Assembly (NCBI RefSeq): GCF_949987535.1
Contig: NC_080075.1
Span: 44,575,536-44,639,535, forward strand
Source: Balaenoptera acutorostrata
Taxonomy: Eukaryota > Chordata > Mammalia > Artiodactyla > Balaenopteridae
Direction: 5' to 3'
DNA: 64,000 bases
The position numbers and the translations under genes were made by a program. The notes under the pieces are model-generated. The model ran no database searches, was not told the DNA's origin, and saw only the letters and a list, made by a program, of their open reading frames with translations. This document shows, in pieces, positions 1 through 12,605 of this stretch (position 1 is the stretch's first letter; every line of letters begins with the position of its first letter).

Positions 1-1756
1 AAAGAAGTGATGGTGAGTAAAAACTGGAACTCTGTGGGGCACAATATAAAAGAAGCAGACAAGGAGAAAGAATCTACCAGGAAATGAAAAATGAGTGTAC
101 AGAGGTGGGAGAGGAGAGTGAAACAACATTGGAGTAGAGAGCTGCAAGAAAATGTCAGTAGTGTTCAATGGAACAGGGAGACTTATTAGGATAGGAAGCA
201 AAACATGATCATTGGACTTGGTTACCTGAAAGTTGTTGGTAATATTTTCCCCCAAAACTAATCTCTGCAGAACCTAATTGCAAGAAGTTTGAGTGTTGAA
301 GAGTTATGGGAAGCAAGAGTCACCTCTTCTTCAGAGGCAGCTGACTGAGCCAAAAAGGAGAGTGGGAGAGGAGAGAAGGGAAGAGTACAGGGAATGTATG
401 TGGGGGACAGTGGCTATTGTTATTGCTTTGTTCATTTAAGACTGCAAGACCCATGAACATATCTCTAGGATAAGAAGAACAAGCCAGAGAAAATAAAGCA
501 TGAAAATATCAGAAGAGAGTGTAGCCTTGGAAGAGACAGCAAGCACTGAAATCCAAAGCACAGAAAGAGGGGGCCTTAAACAGGAAGATGTAGACCTTAA
601 CCTTTGAGACTTGAGAAGAGCAAGTACGTATGAATGTAGGTATAGATAAACTAGTGTGTGTGGAAGGGGGTGGGGGGTGGAGGTGGATAGAACAGGGAAT
701 AAGCTGAGGTCTCAAACTTCATAGACTTAATTTTTTTGTGAAGTAGGAGGCAAGCTCAGCTGGGTAAGGAAACTGAAGAATATGGTAAGGTTGAAGCATC
801 ACTGAGTTCAAATGGGAAAACGAGCTGACAGGGTATAAGGACTGTGGAATGGCATTGAGGCCCCAAGATTGGAAACCATAAATGTGTAGTAGTGCCAATC
901 TGTATGGTCTTGAGGTTTTTCTCTAGCTATTCTCAGCATCCCAAGTGTAGCAGAGCAAGTGGTCTGTTAGCTTGGCCGAGGTAAGATGTTGCTGAGTGAA
1001 TGTGCTAGAACAGTGTTTGAAGAGGTTGGAGAGAATCAAGTTCAGATGATGAACCATGTAGTCTAGGCACCGTGTATAAATTAGGCCAGATGGGGAGCTA
1101 ATAGATTAGGGAGAAATTGATCAGTCAAGGGATTTTTATCAAATCAAAGAGCAGGTATAGTAAGAGTGGGCCTTTATCTAAAATGGGTTTGTATTACTAT
1201 CATTATAAGAAAAAAATACTTTGCAGAGTTTTTTTTTAAGTCCATCATCAGTTATAAGTATAGAAGTACCTTATATTAATATAGCATGCAGAGATTAAAA
1301 CATACCATTTTCAGGCTATAGTAAATATATAAACTAGTATTAATTAGAGAGTAACAATTTATAATTTAGAGGAACAACTCTCTGATGTTCATGAAGTATG
1401 TACCACTTTATTATTTACCCCAGACAAAAAAAAATTTCTTTTCAACAAATTTGTTTTCATATTCAAACATCCCCATTTAGGTGTTAGAGTTACTGTGAGT
1501 ATCGAAGTAAATATGAGTAATTTTCAGCCTCCACCAACAAGGACTTTTGGTTCACCTTGGGTTGTGTGTTTTTGGTTTTAAGTAAATGAATAGCTGAGAA
1601 AATTATAAGAATTAATTAAAAGGGATATGTTAGAACATTTAAAGTTAACACGTTAATGGCATCATTTCTGGTAGGGAGCAGTCTAAATTGACTTTGGTGA
1701 ATTTTTCATTTACATGGAATATTTTCAGACTTTTTATACTGAACAGAGAATATCTA
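1..1756. other. Intergenic DNA with nothing recognised
   Basis: No gene or confidently named repeat. Bases about 300-720 are purine-rich (gaga/ggag runs); from about 1200 the sequence becomes AT-rich. Short open frames here have no recognisable protein character. Confidence 0.5.
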
Positions 1757-1900
1757 AAGGCCATTTATTCATTCATTTGTTTGTTCCTTCATTTGTTCAT
1801 TCACTCAACAAGCATGTTTTGAATATCTTATATACACTCAATATTGTGCTAAGGCCTGAGAATCAAATGTCCTTGTGTGCCCAGGGTTCATCTGGTGTTA
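1757..1900 (-). repeat. L2 LINE 3'-end fragment
   Basis: A cattcattt-rich start, then an aacaagcatgttttgaat...attgtgctaagg pattern, reads as the antisense of the L2 3' end. Old and eroded; ends approximate. Confidence 0.5.
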
Positions 1901-3887
1901 GCACTGAAAGTCATGCATCCCAAGAAGCCCTTTAGTCCCAGGCCAATCAGGATCACCCTACTCCAGGGCAAGATGTATTTCAAAATATTCCTCAGATTCT
2001 AGAAAAAGCAGCATTATACATATGCCATAAATCATGCCAACCCCCTAATGTGGTTTGGGGAAGCACGCCCATCATCAACAAACTCGGTACTATTTCTGCA
2101 GAGAACTTCCTAGGTCAGGACTTGTCCTCAAATGGATTTGCACCAAACACAGAAAGCTTTTGTTTTTCAGAGATTTTTAGATTTTATAATTGCAGATAAG
2201 TGACTATAGTTCTGCAAAGAGCAGGCTGTCCACAGGTTGATAGGGGATCACCTAGGAGCCAAAAGAGAAAGAGGAATAAGGAAAAGTTTCTCAGTTATGG
2301 TGATTCTTAAGCTGAGTTTTAAAGGAGAGTGAGCAATTAGCCAGTGAATGAGGAGGTAATAGTGTTTAAAATAACAAGAAATGTACTTGTCACTTTCTGA
2401 AATTATTAATACATTTCATAGATTAATCCTAAATTGGGTCTTCCCTGGGTTTTCTCAGAAAACATTTAACAAGAGCTTCTGCAATGGAACAATTTACACT
2501 TGATATTTTGATATCAATTTCCAAGTAAAGTCATTACCCTCTGGCCCTCCTAGAAAAACTATTTGAATATTAAAAGGAATCCTCTGTTTAGTGGTAGAAT
2601 GCTGTGTGAGAAATCAATACATCTGTCATAGACAGATATGAATTAATTAGAGCATTATTAACTCAAATATCAAAATCTATCATTAGTACAACTTAACTGA
2701 ATCTAAAGCTATTTGGATTACAAAAATCTTTTTTGCCCTGAAAGTATGTTTTAGGGGAAAAAATGCTTATCTATCATTTTGTGCACTAACATTAGGATTT
2801 GCTTGTTCAAATCTAATAAAGCCTTCTCTATGAATGCATCATTAATAAAATCTTCAAAATGGCTTCTCTCAACATTTTCTTTTTGATTTTTCATGATTTA
2901 ATTAGGAACATCTTTAAAAAGGCTGGCTTTCCTATGGTAGTATCACATCTGCATTTTCAGCAATATGCTGCTTAATCACAATGGGTTATAAAGTGGAACT
3001 CCCAGTACTTATTGTATTATCTAGTAGAACCCACACATTTCGTACTTTTAGTGCCCCTGAGTCATCATCTTATATTTGTTCATCAACATTTTAACTGCCC
3101 GTCTTAAAAAAATGTAATTTGATAGTTAATTTTCTAAACTTGTTATTCTTTTATTTCTTTTCAAAGTAATGACATTTCATATGTCTTTGATATGCTTCAT
3201 CCTGCACCTGAACCCTGTTCCCTAACAAATCAAGTTATTTCTTTCTTTTTACCATATATTATTTTTGGAATTTTTGTTTAGAGACTTGATAAACCTAAAT
3301 CCTTCTAAGGTTTCATGATCATCAGTAAAAATGAATTAGCTATTTTATCACACCATTGGATAGTTTTAGAATATACATAAACACTATGGTGGTAGTATTG
3401 AAATTGGTAGCGTGAAATTGAAGGTCTAAGAAAACATTTACATATATATAAATGTATATAGAGAGAAACATACATATATGTAAAGAATATGTTGGTTACT
3501 TTGACAGCAAAAAAAAAATTTCAAAGGAAAGATTTCTTTTTCTAATAAAGAATAATTCTCATATTTTTTAATACTCAAAGAATGATTAAAAAATATGGAT
3601 TAAGTGCTGGTTTGAGACTTTTTCACTCAGTATTGCTTGTCTGGAACAGAATCAAACAAGTATAAAATGGGTCACAAAACTGCTGATGAAGAACTAGTTG
3701 TTTCCCACCAACCCAACCCACCTTGCCCTTTCCTCTCCTCTCTCCCTCTCTCTGCTTCTCTTAAATTTCAGAGAAAAAGAGGGAGCAAGTTATTCAGACA
3801 AGCTCCCTTGAAAGCAGGACCCTATTCTTAGCACTTCCCCCGCCTCCTCCTAACACAGCCCCCTTATCATCACCAGTACTACTCAGA
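1901..3887. other. Intergenic DNA with nothing recognised
   Basis: AT-rich single-copy-looking sequence. About 2270-2380 resembles further eroded L2 antisense. A TA-rich stretch lies at 3440-3485. No coding evidence. Confidence 0.45.
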
Positions 3888-4105
3888 GCAATAGCTTAGA
3901 CCATGGGTTCTGGAGTCCAGCTGCCTTAATTTCAGTCCCAGTCCTGTCTTTCTAGATATGTGACTTTGGACAAGTTGCTGGACCTTCCTTTATTTTGAAA
4001 TATAGTATTACTGCTAGTAGTATTTCACTTCCAGGGTTGTATGAATTAAATACTACCATTAAAGCATTTAGAACTATTTCTAATACACAGCAAGAATTTA
4101 ATCGT
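3888..4105 (+). repeat. MIR SINE
   Basis: Shows MIR landmarks in order: a ggagtccagctgcc start, a tgtgactttggacaagttgctg core, then a caagaatttaat end. Ancient and diverged. Confidence 0.6.
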
Positions 4106-4214
4106 TGTGAGTTGTTAACCGTTGTTATTGTTTCTCTGTTTCGTTTTGCTGGAAAGGTAAATTCCTTTTCTTTTTTAAAAATGTACTTAATCAACTCAAG
4201 CTGCTCTCCTTCAA

Positions 4215-4330
4215 GAAGTGTATTCATTAATTTATTCTTTTCTTCAGCAAGTATTTTTTGAGTACTTGCCATGTTCCAGGAACTGTACTAGATTCTGGAG
4301 TCTGAAGAGTAGGCAAGAAACACAAGGTCC
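4215..4330 (-). repeat. L2 LINE 3'-end fragment
   Basis: The pattern agtattttttgagtacttgccatgt...ggaactgtactagattctgg matches the L2 3' end read in antisense. Confidence 0.55.
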
Positions 4331-5510
4331 TATTTTACAGACTTGAGTGGCAAGAAGGGGCTTCCCAATTAAACAAACAATTACAACATAGTGCTATTAA
4401 GTGTTACAATAGGAGTTGGGGGGTGGGGTATGGAGTCAGAGGACGTACATCCAACCCAGGCTGGGAAAGCATCTGGTGGGGAGCTGCAGCTGGTGACAGA
4501 AATATCACCTTATTGGAGAATACAATGCCTTGCCACTCTCTAACTACTCAAGCATCCCCTCCTCATCTTAGCAGGTGTCTGCAGATTCACAAATTGGGTT
4601 TATTTGACCCCAAAGAAGGACAGGGCCTCAGGGATCTATATAGTTCGAAAGCACTCCAGTTGACTTTCATGCAAGAGTCTGAAGACGTTTTGCAGCAAGT
4701 CTCAGGAAAAATGGGCAAGACAAGAAATGATGGAATAAAATCTCAGTGCTGCTGCAGCATATCCAAACTTTAAACAAATTGGTACATCATTCCAATAGTG
4801 CATTAAAGAAGAAGGTCTTTCAGGTGTGATGCATTTCAAAGAGGTTTATCATAGACAGGACAATTAATCCATGTCATCGCCTTCTGTTCAGTGGTACTCA
4901 TAAACCATGCCAGAAAGACCCAAGTATCCTATTGTAAAAGACTTGCAGGTAAGAGAACTCTGTAGCATTCCATGATAACATTTTCTAATGATTATAATGA
5001 GTGTTTATTTGGGGTGTCTAATTACTAGGATAATTACTTTTATATTCCCCACCACTGTATATGTGTTATCCTAGTTTGAGTGTATAACATGTGCTGAGCG
5101 CTCTAGGCTCTGAGGTAGGGGGAGCAAAATGAAATTATCCACAATGGTTTTAAAAGTCAGTTGTTACTCTTTATCTGTGGCAGAATAATACTAATTGTCA
5201 CCACTTAAGTAGTGCCTTTCATCCTCATACCTCAAGGCTCTCCAGCATTGTTACTTCACATTATTTGAATGAATTCCTTTTGGAAGGCAGGGCAAACTGA
5301 GAGACACATAATACATGGTTAGCTATGCTAATTTTGTTTTCTTTAACAAATGCAAAATAAATAGCCTGCTAAAGAGGCAGATAATATCTTGAAGACAAAC
5401 CCTTTCTAAAGTAGGTTATTCTAAACAGATGTGCTTTTTCTATATTAATGTCATTTTTGAAAAATTTATTCACACAGACATAAATCCTTGATGTGATTAA
5501 CTAATACTGA
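4331..5510. other. Intergenic DNA with nothing recognised
   Basis: No recognisable repeat or exon. An open frame at 4423-4773 (116 codons) lacks domain features and is treated as chance. Confidence 0.45.
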
Positions 5511-5600
5511 TTTTTTTTTTGGCCTGTATTTTATTCAGAAAAACAGAAACAAGCAACTTGCTTGCATACAAAAAAATGGTTTTAATGAACAGTGAAACTA
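5511..5600 (-). repeat. Possible processed 3' end (retrocopy tail)
   Basis: On the minus strand an AATAAA signal (complement at 5530-5535) is followed within about 10 bases by a run of ten A (5511-5520), the arrangement left by retrotransposed mRNA. No parent gene recognised and no clear target duplication, so this may be chance. Confidence 0.25.
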
Positions 5601-6450
5601 CTGATTTTAAAGCTTTGCTGCCTCCTAAATTTTATGAGTAAATTTTGTGGAAAACTGTGTAAATAGAGCATAATTATTTTAAAAATAGAAGCCTTTGTTA
5701 TTAGTCATCTAACTGTCATAGGTATACAAAGCAGCCTGCTGTATAGACAAAGGACTAGAAAAAAGTTACCTGCAGAGAGTTTTTGCTATTGAAAGAATAA
5801 ATACTAAAGCAATGGGGTGAACTTTTGGTTCACAGATGCAAATACTGAATGCTAAACCTGGCTGAGGGAAAATCACTTTAGCCTGATAACCAGATTACTT
5901 AGAACAAAAATAGAGAAAATTAAGAACTGAAGAGCAGAAAATTAAGGTGGAATGCAATTTAAAGAGTGAGTAGATGATGTAGGCTTTCATTTTCTTCCCC
6001 CTCAGTGTCCAGGTAATTAAAATTACAATCAAAATGAAAGAGTCTAAACTTGTAAATATCTTTAGCTAATGATTTTGTCTTTTTAATCGTCTTCACATTC
6101 AAAGTCTTCTTTTATTCATTTAGGTCTTTACAGTAAAATAAAATTGTTTTTCCCCTGTAAAAATCCTCCTTTTAATTTTCCTTATCTGCTTCTCTTTATA
6201 TTATATATTCTTCAGTTCTTTTTTCTCTGCCTCTCTTTATGCCATATTCGTTCAGCTTTTTCTTTTACTTTGAACATACCTTACAGAAGGCAAAGTTGTA
6301 TAGGTATAGAGGTTATATTATTTGATTTTAGAATTTAACTGCTGATCCAAATACAACTCTTTGAGGCTGCCTCATACAAAAAGGAATAATTACTTGTTAC
6401 ATAATATATATCTTATAAAATTACTCTTTCAGTGGATTCAATTTTTTTTA
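5601..6450. other. AT-rich intergenic DNA with nothing recognised
   Basis: No named repeat or coding signal seen. Confidence 0.45.
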
Positions 6451-6465
6451 CCAGAGATATTTCTT

Positions 6466-6814
6466 TTCTTTTTTTTTTTTTTTATAAGAGGAGGCAGAGG
6501 GATCAAAGCAGAACCAGCATCTTTTTTAAAAAAAATTAATTAATTAATTTTTGGCTGTGTTGGGTCTTCGTTTCTGTGCGAGGGCCTTCTCTAGTTGTGG
6601 CAAGCGGGGGCCACTCTTCATCGCGGTGCGCGGGCCTCTTCACTATCGCGGCCTCTCTTGTTGCGGAGCACAGGCTCCAGACGTGCAGGCTCAGTAGTTG
6701 TGGCTCACGGACCTAGTTGCTCCGCGGCATGTGGGATCTTCCCAGGCCAGGGCTCGAACCCGTGTCCCCTGCATTGGCAGGCAGATTCTCAACCACTGCG
6801 CCACCAGGGAAGCT
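6466..6814 (-). repeat. CHR-type SINE with extra transduced 3' sequence
   Basis: A tRNA-derived CHR SINE in reverse orientation, its 5' end (tRNA head) at the right. The 15-bp duplication ccagagatatttctt flanks it at 6451-6465 and 6815-6829. Inside the duplications, beyond the SINE's own A/T-rich tail (about 6525-6550), lies about 38 bp of non-SINE sequence (6484-6521) and then a second poly-A tract, seen as poly-T at 6466-6483. Confidence 0.85.
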
Positions 6815-6829
6815 CCAGAGATATTTCTT

Positions 6830-7227
6830 CATTGCCTTTACCACCAGGAATATTCTTTATATTGCCAAGCAAAATCACAGCTAAAGATACTGCCAATCTA
6901 TGGAAATTTTGCTTTGTATCTGTGTTTACAAATATATTATGCTTCACACTCTCCTGGAATAAATGTTTGGGGACCCAGGAAATGAAAAAGCACCCAAGGA
7001 GCATGAAGCCCGTAATGGTGGAGCCCTTTATTTAAGTCATCAGATTTAATGCACGTTAATCAGGCAGCACCATCCATACACATTGTTGGAGGACTTGTTC
7101 CTAAAGCTAGAGGTCAGATGTGGGCTTTACACTAGCATCCCATCCCTCTCTTGATCGGGTTCTGCTCTAGCTGCTTAGGTGGCTATTTCATTTTCTGGAT
7201 TGCTAGCCTGTGTGCATAAGTTAAGCT
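6830..7227. other. Intergenic DNA with nothing recognised
   Basis: No named repeat or coding signal seen. Confidence 0.45.
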
Positions 7228-7375
7228 ACTAAAAGTGTGGGCAGAGGCATTCCCGTATCCTGGGAGCTTGTTGAAAATACAGAATCTTAGGCAGCGAAGC
7301 AGATGTACTGAATCAGAATCTTCATCTTAGCAAGAACCCTGGGTTATTTACGTGCACATTAAAGTTGAGAAGTAC
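7228..7375 (+). mobile_element. MER5-type hAT-Charlie fragment
   Basis: A tgggagcttgttgaaaatacagaatctt stretch followed by ctgaatcagaatctt and a ttgagaagtact end are MER5A landmarks. No intact inverted termini. Confidence 0.6.
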
Positions 7376-7959
7376 TCTTTGAGGCAGTCGCCTCTAAGAC
7401 CTCTAAGGCTATGACTGCTCCTTCTTTGCCCCTCTGCACTCCTTCAAGCCCCACCCATGCGTGGTGGACATATAACGTCTAAGGTAGGAAAGGAAGGGAT
7501 TGGCTTTCATGCCTTGTCAGCATAGGATCTAGCCTAGGATGTCACTGCCCGTGACCAGGCTTCATTCCTGATAAGCCGGCTAGAATGCCAGCTCTGTGGT
7601 GGTGATGGTAGGTCAACTAAGAGCCAATTTGTCACTATCAGTGCCTTCCTCCTAGATAAGAGACCAGAGTGAGCCGGTCACACACGAGACCAAACACAAG
7701 GGCAATGAGGATATACACTTGGGGGTTTGGGATAGTGTACTTCTGCTTTCTACAGCCCAGGATGAATGTTCCCAGCACTGCCAGGCATCACTGTGTTCTG
7801 CTGATAAAGAGAGGAATCCAGTACTATCTCCTCAGAACTCTCCTGCATTCATCCATTCCATAAACATGGAGGCTAATGTTAACTGGTTTTCATCCCACCT
7901 CTCTGATAACTTAGTTTCAATATCTCTTGATGGCCCTTTTTCCTCTATCCAACCTTGAA
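7376..7959. other. Intergenic DNA with nothing recognised
   Basis: Moderately GC-rich sequence without recognisable repeat or exon. Confidence 0.4.
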
Positions 7960-9190
7960 ATGTTTGAGCTCCTCAAGGCAACCTCTTCTTATCTCACTCG
8001 ATGTAATGTCTAGACTTCCATTCTCTGCCCATTCCAATGGCTTCAATTACCATCAATGTGCAGACTACTCCCATCTATATCTCTAGCTCAGATCTTTCCT
8101 CCATGCTTTAAACCCATATATCGTGCGCCCATTTTGCCTGTCACTTGGATGTCTCACAGGTATCTCAATCTCAGTATATTCAACACTGAACCTACAATTC
8201 TTCATCACTAGTCAGTTCTTCATCTGTCCATGAGCCTAGTAAAAACTCAACTATGCTTCCAGTTAAGCCCATCTTACCTCATAGCCAATTAATCAGCAAG
8301 CCTTATTGATTCTCTTTTCTGTCTTTAGAATCCTTCCATTCTTCCCATCTCCATCACCACCACTCTGGTCCAAGCATCATCATAGCTTACCCACGTTACT
8401 TCAATAGCCTCTCAACTGATCTTTCCCTATCTACACTAATATATGAAAAGCATGATTTAAAGGATAGCCCTAGGAAATCTCACTTCAGATTATCACTACA
8501 GACAGTCAATGGCCTAGTTAGAAGTTGGCAAAAGCAGTCATATAACAGCCTCTTAAGTGATACCTGCCTTCACCCTTCTGTTATCAACAGCGCTACAGCC
8601 ACGAAAATTTTAAATGCCAAGTAATGTTACATTTCTCAGGGTAATTTCTTCCCTAAAAACCAGGTTCTAATTATGTCTAATCATGTCAGACTCCTGCTTA
8701 AAATCCCACAAACTCTTCCTATTACCTTTATTATAAAATATAAAATTCCTTACATTGACGTTAAGGCATTCTAAGAACTGTCTCCTGCCTCATACACGAG
8801 AGTCATTTTGGTCCTCTCCACACTCCTATTCTTTATACTACAGTTTCTTGAAAGTACCATGCACCTTCCTAACTCAGACTGGTAACTCTGTACATATTGG
8901 CCTCTTCTCTTTTGCCTAATAAACTCCTATCCATCCTTCAGAACTCAGATTAATCACTTCCTATGAGACTTTATAGCTTATACCTCAAACTAGGTCAGAT
9001 CTAGGCTGTATGCTTTCTTATCAACTTCTACTTCTCCTGTGTAATAGATATCATAATTGTATTATGCTATATCTGCCCCTCCAACTAGAAGTATGCTCCA
9101 TCCTAGCAAGGACTGTGTTGGTTCTTATCCACTATTTTAGCTCTAGCAGTGCCTTATACAAGTGTGTTCTCAATAAATATTTCTGAGCAA
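7960..9190 (+). repeat. Old LINE, L2-like
   Basis: From about 8590 the order (tcagactcctgcttaaaatccc, then a block like atgcaccttccta..., then tgttctcaataaatatttctgag at the end) follows the L2 3' portion in sense orientation. The part before 8590 carries phrases (gtctcacaggtatctcaa, caccaccactctggtccaagc) typical of the same old-repeat context, but I am less sure of its family. Confidence 0.5.
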
Positions 9191-10164
9191 AAAAATAAAG
9201 TATGGGAGGAATGAATGAGTATGCCAGGTGCTAGGGATGCAGAAGAATCTAACAGGATGAGATTGCTTTGACCTACGTCAACCCACTAATCACCAAGGTT
9301 GATTTGACTTATGTGGCCTAATGTCATGCTTCTCCTCTACTGCTCTATGTGAACTCTACTTAAAGCTATGGGCGTCACTGGATTCTGGCATCTGGTATAA
9401 ATAGAAGTGCATGTGGCCATGACCTGTTTGTAAGTCCATGCAATGGCAGGCTCTGAGATGGTGGACAAGTAATATGGTTAGTTAGTACTTTATCAAGTTA
9501 GTACATTAGGCCCAGTTGCCAGTATTCACTTAGAATACTTCATGACTAACTATATCTGACTGATAAATGCCTTTTGCTCCAACTCATCACCCATGGCTCA
9601 AGAAAGGTAAGGCTAGGAAATGTCCTAAGCCTACAAGAGATGAAGTGATAAAGTCCTCAGCAGTGGTCACCTTCATCCAGCATTCTTCCCCATGAGTGAG
9701 GACCTGGGTTCAGTTAGTAACCATTAGGCCTACCTGACCCACCAAACTAACTTAGGTCTTTAAATTCATATTTGTCTGGATCTGGAGGTTCATCTTATAG
9801 TTAGAACAATTTCCACTTCAGCTGCAGTTTGGGGCAGTGTGGGGATAGAACTGACTTTCTCCTATCCCCACAGGGCCATAGGTCCTGCTCAGAATGGGTG
9901 CTTGTGTGATTCATTCTGTTCATATATTCCTCAAATATGTTCAAGGTCTCAATATATTATAATTTATAGGAAAATGTGATATTCATTTGTATCATTTGTA
10001 TTTCACTTGTAAATGTATATCATTTATAAAGTATGACATTTGTATCAGATCATTTTCAGATTTCAATCTATATAGCTTATTTATTCATTAGCTTATTTCA
10101 TTAGTAACTCTATGACCTTAACATGACTGAAAACTGATAAAATTAAGGCAAAATTTGTGTATGT
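9191..10164. other. Intergenic DNA with nothing recognised
   Basis: No named repeat. Bases 9960-10080 are AT-rich with short near-repeats of atttgtat. Confidence 0.45.
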
Positions 10165-10790
10165 AATAGTTCATTCAACATATAGTTATTTGAGTTTCTA
10201 TTATGTTCAAGGGACTAATCTAAGCGCTGTAGATATGACAGAAAATAAAACAGAAAAGATATCTTGTTTCTTGGAGTCTATATACACTCTTGAGGGGGGT
10301 AGATAGACAATAAGGAAAATAAACAAGTTAAATTTACAGTTTTTAGAAGATAATAAGTCTAAGGGAAAAAATAAATCAGGCTAAGGGATATAGGATGTTG
10401 TGGTGGTAGGCTACAATTTTAAATAGAGTTGACCAAGAAGTCTTACTGAAAAGATGACATTTGGGCAAAGACTTGAAGATGGGGAGAAGGGGAGAAGCCC
10501 ATGTGGGAAATAAACATTCCAGGAAGCAGGAATACCAGTACAAAACTCTGAGACAGGAGGATACCTGGTTGTTCAAGGAACAGCAAGTTTAATGTAGCTG
10601 GAGCAGTGAGCAAGGAGAATAGTATGGGATGGGATCAGAGATGAAAAGGAGGTGGCAGGGGAGATCCTATAGGGCTTTGTAAACCATGATGAGGACTTTG
10701 GCTTTTACTTGATTGAAATGGGAAGATATTGGAGGGATTTGAGCCTTACAGTGACATGATAGGATTTCCATTTAAAAAGAATCTTAAAGG
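10165..10790 (-). repeat. L2 LINE 3' portion
   Basis: Read in reverse it follows L2 order: the 3' end (around 10165-10300, with ctaatctaagcgctgtagatatgac), then the block with acattccaggaagcaggaat and agggctttgtaaaccatgatgagg. The + strand here is the complement of L2. Confidence 0.6.
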
Positions 10791-11150
10791 TTTCTGTGTT
10801 GGCAGTAGAGGGCCAAGGGTGGAAGCAGGGATCTGTTAGGGGATTAGTTAGAGAACTATTTGTACTAACTTCCTAACTAGGCTATTATATGTCTCCAGTG
10901 ATAATTCTAAATGAGCTGTGTTAAAGTTATGAATTTTAAGTCTCAGTTTTCATACAGTAATGGACCTGGCGGAGATGCATTAAAAATAAATTATACAGGC
11001 TCAATATAACTACTCTTTCCTTTCTAAAAGTGGTAGAGTTTCCTTGTGGAACCTGAGAAATGTTAAGGGCAGTTTCTTTGGCAGAGAAAAATAGGACGCT
11101 GCTGGATAACAAAGGACTTAGTCATATTTTGCAGAGTGCAGAAAAGCTAT
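10791..11150. other. Intergenic DNA with nothing recognised
   Basis: No named repeat or exon seen. Confidence 0.4.
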
Positions 11151-11164
11151 CTGCACTTTTTAAA

Positions 11165-11459
11165 AATATATATGTATATATTTTTTAATTTTTTGGTTGG
11201 GCTGGGTCTTAGCTGCAGCACGTGGGATCTTTCATTGTGCGGACTTCTCTCTAGTTGTGGCGCGTGGGCTCCAGAGCGCGTGGACTCAGTAGTTGCGGCA
11301 TGTGGGCTCTGTAATTGTGGCACACAGGCTCTCTAGTTGTGGCACGCGGGCTTAGTTGCCTGGCAGCATGTGGGATCTTAGTCCCCCGACCAAGGATGGA
11401 ACTGGCATCCCCTGCATTGCAAAATGGATTCTTAACCACTGGACCACCAGGGAAGTCCC
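11165..11459 (-). repeat. CHR-type SINE, older subfamily
   Basis: Same tRNA-like head (complement of ACTTCCCTGGTGGTCC at the right end) but a body clearly different from the other copies here (gctgggtcttagctgcagcacgtgg and a cccccgaccaagg segment). The flanks ctgcacttttt (left) and ctgcccttttt (right) may be an eroded target duplication. Confidence 0.75.
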
Positions 11460-11499
11460 TGCCCTTTTTCTCACCATGTGCTTCAGATAATCTGGAAAC

Positions 11500-11640
11500 C
11501 TGTGATATTCATTCATTAATTCATTGCACAGTTATTTCCTTAATTCCTAAAATTGCACCACATAGTTAATGCATAATCAGTTGATTTAGGGCATAGAAAG
11601 AAATATACATGTTCCTAGCTTTAAGGAACTTACTTATAAT
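11500..11640 (-). repeat. L2 LINE 3'-end fragment
   Basis: A ttcattcattaattcattgcac start and gttcctagctttaaggaactta block resemble the antisense L2 3' end. Confidence 0.4.
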
Positions 11641-12185
11641 GTATTTTCATGACATATGATTATAATGGAATAAGTATAATTTTTATATAGAGAATCAAAC
11701 TTACTACCTAACTTATGATAACATACTATATATTTATGATCTGATATAGTCTTGTTCCCTAAATTTTATATTTAAATGTTACTATAATCAGATTGTGTTT
11801 CAAGAAATAATCTCACCAGATTTTATGCCTAATTAATCATTATATGTGGCAATAGAAATTGACCTTCAGTGTAGATATAGATTGCTCTTGCAAAATAAAA
11901 GACACAGCAGTTAAAGAGTTTCTGTTGCTAGCAGGTGAGATTAGAAATGCTCTTTGGGATATTTTCTTAAAGGTAAAACAAAAAATAAACAGGGTCTATA
12001 CTAACAACCTAAAGTAGCATCCTGAACCAATTTATCCTGAATTTTTAGACTTAAAACTTAAGTCCCCAAATAACTTAAAATAGCTTAAATTTGATATAAA
12101 AGTCAATTTTAATAGCAGCCAAATAATGAAAATTTCTAAGCTTTTCTCGGTGGTCTATGGTTAAAGTGATTTGTTAATCTCATTT
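11641..12185. other. AT-rich intergenic DNA with nothing recognised
   Basis: No named repeat or coding signal. Confidence 0.45.
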
Positions 12186-12190
12186 TTAGA

Positions 12191-12477
12191 ATTTTTTTTT
12201 TAATTTATTTATTTTTGGCTGTGTTGGGTCTTCGTTTCTGGGCGAGGGCTTTCTCCAGCTGCGGCAAGTGGGGGCCACTCTTCATCGCGGTGCGCGGGCC
12301 TCTTATTATCGTGGCCTCTCCTGTTGCGGATCACAGGCTCCAGACGCGCAGGCTCAGTAGTTGTGGCTCACGGGCCCAGTTGCTCCGTGGCATGTGGGAT
12401 CTTCCCAGGCCAGGGCTCGAACCCGTGCTCCCTGCATTGACAGGCAGATACTCAACCACTGCACCACCAGGGAAGCC
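12191..12477 (-). repeat. CHR-type SINE
   Basis: Full body with T-rich tail at the left and tRNA head at the right. A short duplication ttagaatttttt flanks it (from 12186 and 12478). The copy is close to those at 6466, 15979, 33105 and 38607. Confidence 0.88.
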
Positions 12478-12539
12478 TTAGAATTTTTTATGATAAAAAA
12501 TTTCATAATAAGCACCAAACCATGTCACAAAAATCAATG

Positions 12540-12605
12540 CATGTGCCACATATGTATGTATATATACAAATACATATTTTATGTGTGCATATACATATAC
12601 ACATG
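12540..12605. repeat. TA/TG-rich low-complexity stretch
   Basis: Alternating purine-pyrimidine sequence (tatgtatgtatatatac... and gtgtgcatatacatatac). Confidence 0.6.
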
